Positions 6,883 to 9,624 of a stretch of 9,624 nucleotides of DNA are shown here, piece after piece. Each line of letters begins with the position of its first letter. Within the stretch, counting starts at the first letter, position 1. Below the pieces are notes generated by a model that searched no databases, was not told where the DNA came from, and saw only the letters and a program-made list of their open reading frames with translations. A program made the position numbers and the translations under genes. Origin of the DNA: Candidatus Eiseniibacteriota bacterium (GTDB taxonomy: Bacteria; Arandabacterota; Arandabacteria; JAGLYR01); assembly GCA_023132135.1 (NCBI GenBank), contig JAGLYR010000177.1, positions 1-9,624 of the forward strand, given 5' to 3'.

Positions 6883-8976
6883 ATGATCGACAGACGGAAT
6901 CCTATCGCCTGGACCCTCTTCATTCTCCTGGTACTCCCGCAGGTTGCAGTGGGGGTCACCACGAAGTTCTGGACGGTGGAGAGTCAGGAACAGATGGCGG
7001 AGGGGGAGCTGGAGGGAATGTCAATCACCAGCCGCGGACGGCTCGTGCTTTCCCCGGACCGGGAGACATTGCTGGAGATGGGAGATCTCTACGCTTGGGA
7101 GCTCGCCATCGGCCCGAAGGGCGACATCTACGCGGCCACCGGTCAAGACGGCATCATCTACCGGATTCCCCGAAAGGGCGATCCGGAGGTGTTCTTTGAT
7201 TCACTGGAACTGGAAATCCTGTCCCTTGAGGTGGACCGGAAAGGCTGGGTCTACGCGGGCACATCGCCCGATGGGATGATCCTCAGAATCTCACCCGAGG
7301 GTGAGGGAGGAATCCTGCTCGATTCCCCCGAGGATTACGTGTGGGATCTGGCTCTGGACGAGAACGGGGATCTCTATGCCGCAACGGGGGACCGGGGCAG
7401 AATCTACCGTGTGTCCGGCGCGGGCAAGGCGGATGTCTTCTACGATGCCTCGGAAACCCACATCATGTGCCTGCTCTACGATCGGGCGACCGGGCTCTAC
7501 GCAGGCGGAGAGGGAAACGGTGTGCTCTACCGGATCGACCAATCCGGCAACGCCTCGGTTCTGCTGGATGCCGAGGAAGCGGAGATCTCGGCCCTTGCCA
7601 TGGATGCCGAGGGGAACCTCTTCGCGGCAGCGGTGGAAGCCATTGGGAACAACGGTGGGAACAACGGGGAGCAGGGGAGCAATGGCAAGTCGGCGTCCAT
7701 CTACCGCATCAGTCCCGATGGCGTGGTTTGCCACTATTGGAGTGTGCCCGCGGAGTTCGTGTTCGACCTGGAGGTGGCGGACGACGGTCGGCTTCTGGTT
7801 GCCACTGGCGGTGAGGGTCAACTCTATGCGGTGGGGGAGCACGCGGAGTGGTGGAGGATTGTGGATCTGGACGAGGTTCAGATCCTGGATATCCATGAAG
7901 AGGATGGGGACATCCTGCTGGCCACCGGAAACAGCGGCCGGGTCTATCGTCTGGGGAAAGGGTATGGTGGGGAGGGCTGGTTCACGTCCGAGCCCTTCGC
8001 TGCCGAGACCGTCTGCCGGTGGGGAATGCTGAGATGGGAGGGGGAATGTCCCGACGGGTGTGACGTCGCTTTCTCCGTCCGGTCGGGCAACACGGAGACT
8101 CCGAACGAGACCTGGAGTGAGTGGTCATCCGAGTCGAGGCATCCGGCCGTGCCCAAGGTCCCGGACTCCCGCTATGCCCAGTGGCGGGTGCGATGTGAAA
8201 GCCGGGGGGAGGAGACACCCGTAATTGAGGCGGTGACCGTCGCCTACCTGGAGAGGAACCTCCCGCCCAGGTTGACGTCCCTCATGGTTCTTCCCTCGGG
8301 GGGCACTTTCTACAAGGGTGTTTCCGATGCGGCGCCGGGTCCGGTCACTCAGCTGTTCTCCAACGGGATTCGGATCCAGTACTCCGTCTCAGGTCTGGGC
8401 ACCCCGCCTGTCGCCGCGGAAAAGCTGGGCTGGGTTCGTAGCATTCGCACCGCGCGGTGGGAAGTGTCGGACCCCAACGACGACGACCTCGTTTTTGAGA
8501 TCAGTTACCGTGGCGAGGGAGAGGCAAACTGGAAAACGCTGGAGGAAAGCTGGAAAGATCCGGTCTACAGCTGGGAATCCGAGCGCATGCCCGACGGTCG
8601 CTATCGACTGAAGGTCATAGTCAGGGACACTCCCGGCAATCCGGAGCAGTCCTCGCTGATGGATGAGCTGGTGAGCGACCCCTTCGGGATTGACAACACC
8701 CCTCCCCAAATCCGGGATCTTCGCGCACACAGGGTCGAGGGCGGGATCGAGATCAGCGGACGCGCGTCGGATGGTGTGTCTCCGCTGACGAAGGGCCGGT
8801 ACTCCATTGACGTGGGTGAGTGGTATCCCTTCCTGCCGGAGGATGGCCTGTTCGACGCCCTTGAGGAATCCTTCCGGATCAGGGCTTCCTCGGACGAAAC
8901 CGGCGAGCGCACAATCCTGATTCAGGTCGTGGACGCTGCGGGGAACCCGGGTGTGGCCACAGTGACGGTCCGGTGA
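6883..8976 (+). CDS. Secreted seven-bladed beta-propeller protein with C-terminal beta-sandwich domains
   Basis: With the ATG at 6883 (GGAGG at 6873-6877) the product has 697 aa and a clear signal peptide: MIDRRN, a hydrophobic core to about residue 24, and cleavage near AVG. Seven repeats about 41 residues apart follow. Each has the form [hydrophobic]-D-x-x-G-x-[IVL]-Y-A-A-T-G-x-x-G-x-[IL]-Y-R-[IV], at about residues 81-96, 122-139, 162-179, 204-221, 244-279, 302-320 and 341-359, consistent with an NHL/SMP-30-like seven-bladed propeller. Blade 5 has a Gly/Asn-rich insertion. Residues 366-450 (EVF-like entry, RWGMLRWEG, RSGNTETPNETWSEWS, YAQWRV, AVTVAYLERN) resemble the module that follows such propellers in Acidobacteriota proteins. 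Residues about 515-697 form Fn3/Ig-like sandwiches (DPNDDDLVFEISYRG, PDGRYRLKVIVRDTPGNP, DNTPPQI). The ECPDGC pair suggests a disulfide. There is no catalytic motif; a binding or surface scaffold role is inferred. It probably shares an operon with the S55 gene. Confidence 0.85.
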   Translation: MIDRRNPIAWTLFILLVLPQVAVGVTTKFWTVESQEQMAEGELEGMSITSRGRLVLSPDRETLLEMGDLYAWELAIGPKGDIYAATGQDGIIYRIPRKGDPEVFFDSLELEILSLEVDRKGWVYAGTSPDGMILRISPEGEGGILLDSPEDYVWDLALDENGDLYAATGDRGRIYRVSGAGKADVFYDASETHIMCLLYDRATGLYAGGEGNGVLYRIDQSGNASVLLDAEEAEISALAMDAEGNLFAAAVEAIGNNGGNNGEQGSNGKSASIYRISPDGVVCHYWSVPAEFVFDLEVADDGRLLVATGGEGQLYAVGEHAEWWRIVDLDEVQILDIHEEDGDILLATGNSGRVYRLGKGYGGEGWFTSEPFAAETVCRWGMLRWEGECPDGCDVAFSVRSGNTETPNETWSEWSSESRHPAVPKVPDSRYAQWRVRCESRGEETPVIEAVTVAYLERNLPPRLTSLMVLPSGGTFYKGVSDAAPGPVTQLFSNGIRIQYSVSGLGTPPVAAEKLGWVRSIRTARWEVSDPNDDDLVFEISYRGEGEANWKTLEESWKDPVYSWESERMPDGRYRLKVIVRDTPGNPEQSSLMDELVSDPFGIDNTPPQIRDLRAHRVEGGIEISGRASDGVSPLTKGRYSIDVGEWYPFLPEDGLFDALEESFRIRASSDETGERTILIQVVDAAGNPGVATVTVR
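7644..7667 (+). repeat. In-frame 12-bp tandem duplication
   Basis: TGGGAACAACGG occurs twice back to back (7644-7655 and 7656-7667). It encodes the GNNGGNNG core of the Gly/Asn-rich loop in propeller blade 5 (about residues 255-270). The unit is a multiple of three, so the frame is kept. Confidence 0.75.
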
Positions 8977-9001
8977 GTGTCCCCGACACCCTGTCTCTGG
9001 T

Positions 9002-9019
9002 GCAATCTGCGCAATCTGC
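9002..9019 (+). repeat. 9-bp tandem duplication in the propeller-NYN gap
   Basis: GCAATCTGC is repeated exactly (9002-9010 and 9011-9019) in the 76-nt gap between the propeller and NYN genes. The gap begins with a 5-bp hairpin right after the stop (GTGTC 8977-8981, GACAC 8985-8989). No promoter is evident, so the NYN gene is probably read through from upstream. Confidence 0.5.
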
Positions 9020-9038
9020 GGCTGCTTGTCCTCGGCCG

Positions 9039-9045
9039 GGTGGAG
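9039..9045 (+). promoter_or_regulatory. Ribosome binding site for the NYN gene
   Basis: GGTGGAG lies 7 nt before ATG 9053. It supports that start rather than the in-frame TTG at 9026. Confidence 0.6.
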
Positions 9046-9052
9046 TCAACCC

Positions 9053-9526
9053 ATGGAACTGATCGTTGACGGATACAACGTGATCCACGGAGTGCCGGAG
9101 CTGAGGGCGGTGGGGAAACATTCCCTGGCCGATGCCCGGAACCAGCTGGAACGGCGACTGGCGCGGTACCGGGCCAGTCGCCGCGGCGTGGGTGTTCTCC
9201 TCTACTGGGACGGAGACAGCGATGTGGTGCCCGGTGGTCCCGAGCGGGTCCAGGGAATCACGGTGGTTTTCGCCCGTTCAAGCGCAGACAGCGCCATTGT
9301 GGGCCGCGTCAAGGCATCGGGTTCCCCGGGGCAGATCACAGTGGTCACGGATGATCGAGCCTTGGCAAGAGCAGCGAAGAACGAGGGTGCAGGAGTGATC
9401 CCGGTCGATCGGTTGGCCAAATGGCTCACGGAGGTTACGGAGCGCTCCCCCGGCAAACTGAGGCCGGATCGGGGAGTGGGCAAAGAGATCACTGATGAGC
9501 TGAAGGATGTGTGGGGAACCGATTAG
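9053..9526 (+). CDS. NYN domain / YacP-type PIN-like ribonuclease
   Basis: The 157-aa soluble protein has no signal peptide. It opens with ELIVDGYNVIHG, the hallmark of the NYN/YacP family (PIN-like fold). Candidate metal-binding acids are Asp6, Glu33, Asp79 (SSADSAI) and Asp100/Asp101 (VVTDDRAL). The family includes Bacillus Rae1/YacP, a ribosome-associated endoribonuclease that cuts mRNA in the A site; outside Firmicutes its targets are unknown. Here it would act in the cytoplasm although the two genes before it encode secreted proteins, so it may just share their transcript. ATG 9053 is chosen because GGTGGAG lies 7 nt upstream and the family motif starts at residue 2; the TTG at 9026 would add nine unlike residues. 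The TAG stop is part of a 19-bp repeat (9524-9542), so the natural C-terminus may have been changed by that element. The length is slightly short of typical YacP (about 170 aa). Confidence 0.88.
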   Translation: MELIVDGYNVIHGVPELRAVGKHSLADARNQLERRLARYRASRRGVGVLLYWDGDSDVVPGGPERVQGITVVFARSSADSAIVGRVKASGSPGQITVVTDDRALARAAKNEGAGVIPVDRLAKWLTEVTERSPGKLRPDRGVGKEITDELKDVWGTD

Positions 9527-9542
9527 CCTGGGTTATTCATGA
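9524..9542 (+). repeat. 19-bp direct repeat, right copy, overlapping the NYN stop codon
   Basis: TAGCCTGGGTTATTCATGA matches 4954-4972 at 17 of 19 positions. Its first three bases are the stop codon of the NYN gene. The copy contains the 10-bp palindrome ATTCATGAAT (9535-9544). Confidence 0.6.
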
Positions 9543-9567
9543 ATCCCTGCTCCGAGGGGCGCAGGAT
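9543..9567 (+). other. Imperfect hairpin downstream of the NYN gene
   Basis: ATCCCTGC (9543-9550) pairs with GCAGGAT (9561-9567) with one bulged C, around a 10-nt loop. It starts 17 nt after the stop codon. There is no T-tract, so it is at best a weak terminator or part of the adjoining repeat element. The remaining tail to 9601 shows no gene. Confidence 0.3.
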
Positions 9568-9601
9568 GCGTCTGGACTGCGTTGCAGCGCCGAAGCCAAT
9601 C

Positions 9602-9624
9602 GTCATCCCCGCGCATGCGGGGAT
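9602..9624 (+). repeat. Palindromic repeat at window edge, REP-like or type I-E CRISPR-like
   Basis: ATCCCCGC (9605-9612) and GCGGGGAT (9617-9624) form a perfect 8-bp stem with a GCAT tetraloop, ending at the last base of the window. With the preceding GTC it resembles the widely dispersed GTCAT-CCCGCG...CGCGGG-AT intergenic repeats. It also resembles the first 23 nt of type I-E CRISPR repeats (differing at positions 3-4). Only one unit is visible, so neither can be chosen; it could also act as a terminator-like stem. Confidence 0.5.

Noticed and set aside
8977-8989. Hairpin GTGTC-CCC-GACAC after the propeller stop as a terminator
   Set aside because: The stem is only 5 bp and is not followed by a T-tract.
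9026-9052. TTG start for the NYN protein
   Set aside because: Rare start codon without a matching ribosome binding site; the family motif begins right after ATG 9053, which has GGTGGAG upstream.
9602-9624. Firm call of a CRISPR array
   Set aside because: Only a single partial unit is visible, with no second repeat, spacer or cas gene in the window.

Overview
The window is a dense, entirely plus-strand bacterial segment: six protein genes, short gaps, no RNA genes and no recognisable transposase. Base composition is high in G+C (about 60-65% by eye). The gene content is AmrS, L-isoaspartyl methyltransferase, a DHH phosphoesterase, a YfhO-type membrane protein, a SpoIVB-S55-type secreted protein, a secreted seven-bladed propeller and a YacP/NYN nuclease. 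This suggests an uncultured, diderm, deep-branching lineage, such as Acidobacteriota or a candidate phylum like Eisenbacteria/Latescibacterota. That placement is inferred from the style of the secreted proteins; no phylogenetic marker is present.

Left block (1-2675): a radical SAM enzyme of the AmmeMemoRadiSam system, cut by the left edge, is followed after 4 nt by pcm, which overlaps a DHH/DHHA1 phosphoesterase by 4 nt (ATGA). These three are almost certainly one operon of cytoplasmic enzymes. After a 37-nt gap carrying a heptamer repeat comes a 715-aa polytopic YfhO-like membrane protein (2713-4860), probably involved in cell-envelope glycan or lipid-linked sugar modification.

The largest gap (4861-5022) holds a good sigma70-like promoter (TTGACA, 17 nt, TATGTT) and starts what looks like a second transcription unit. 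That unit comprises a secreted S55-type peptidase homologue (5023-6798), a secreted beta-propeller protein with C-terminal beta-sandwich modules (6883-8976), and a small cytoplasmic NYN/YacP-type nuclease (9053-9526). A hairpin sits directly against the ribosome binding site of the propeller gene.

The most interesting points are as follows. (i) The S55 protein carries its catalytic Ser half before its His half, the reverse of Bacillus SpoIVB, and seems to lack the catalytic Asp. (ii) A 19-bp motif occurs as direct repeats at 4954 and 9524, bracketing exactly the second three-gene unit; the right copy supplies the stop codon of the last gene. (iii) The window ends inside a perfect palindrome that resembles both a type I-E CRISPR repeat and a dispersed REP-like element. 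No clear new defence or metabolic system is visible; the secreted S55-propeller pair is the best candidate for unstudied biology.
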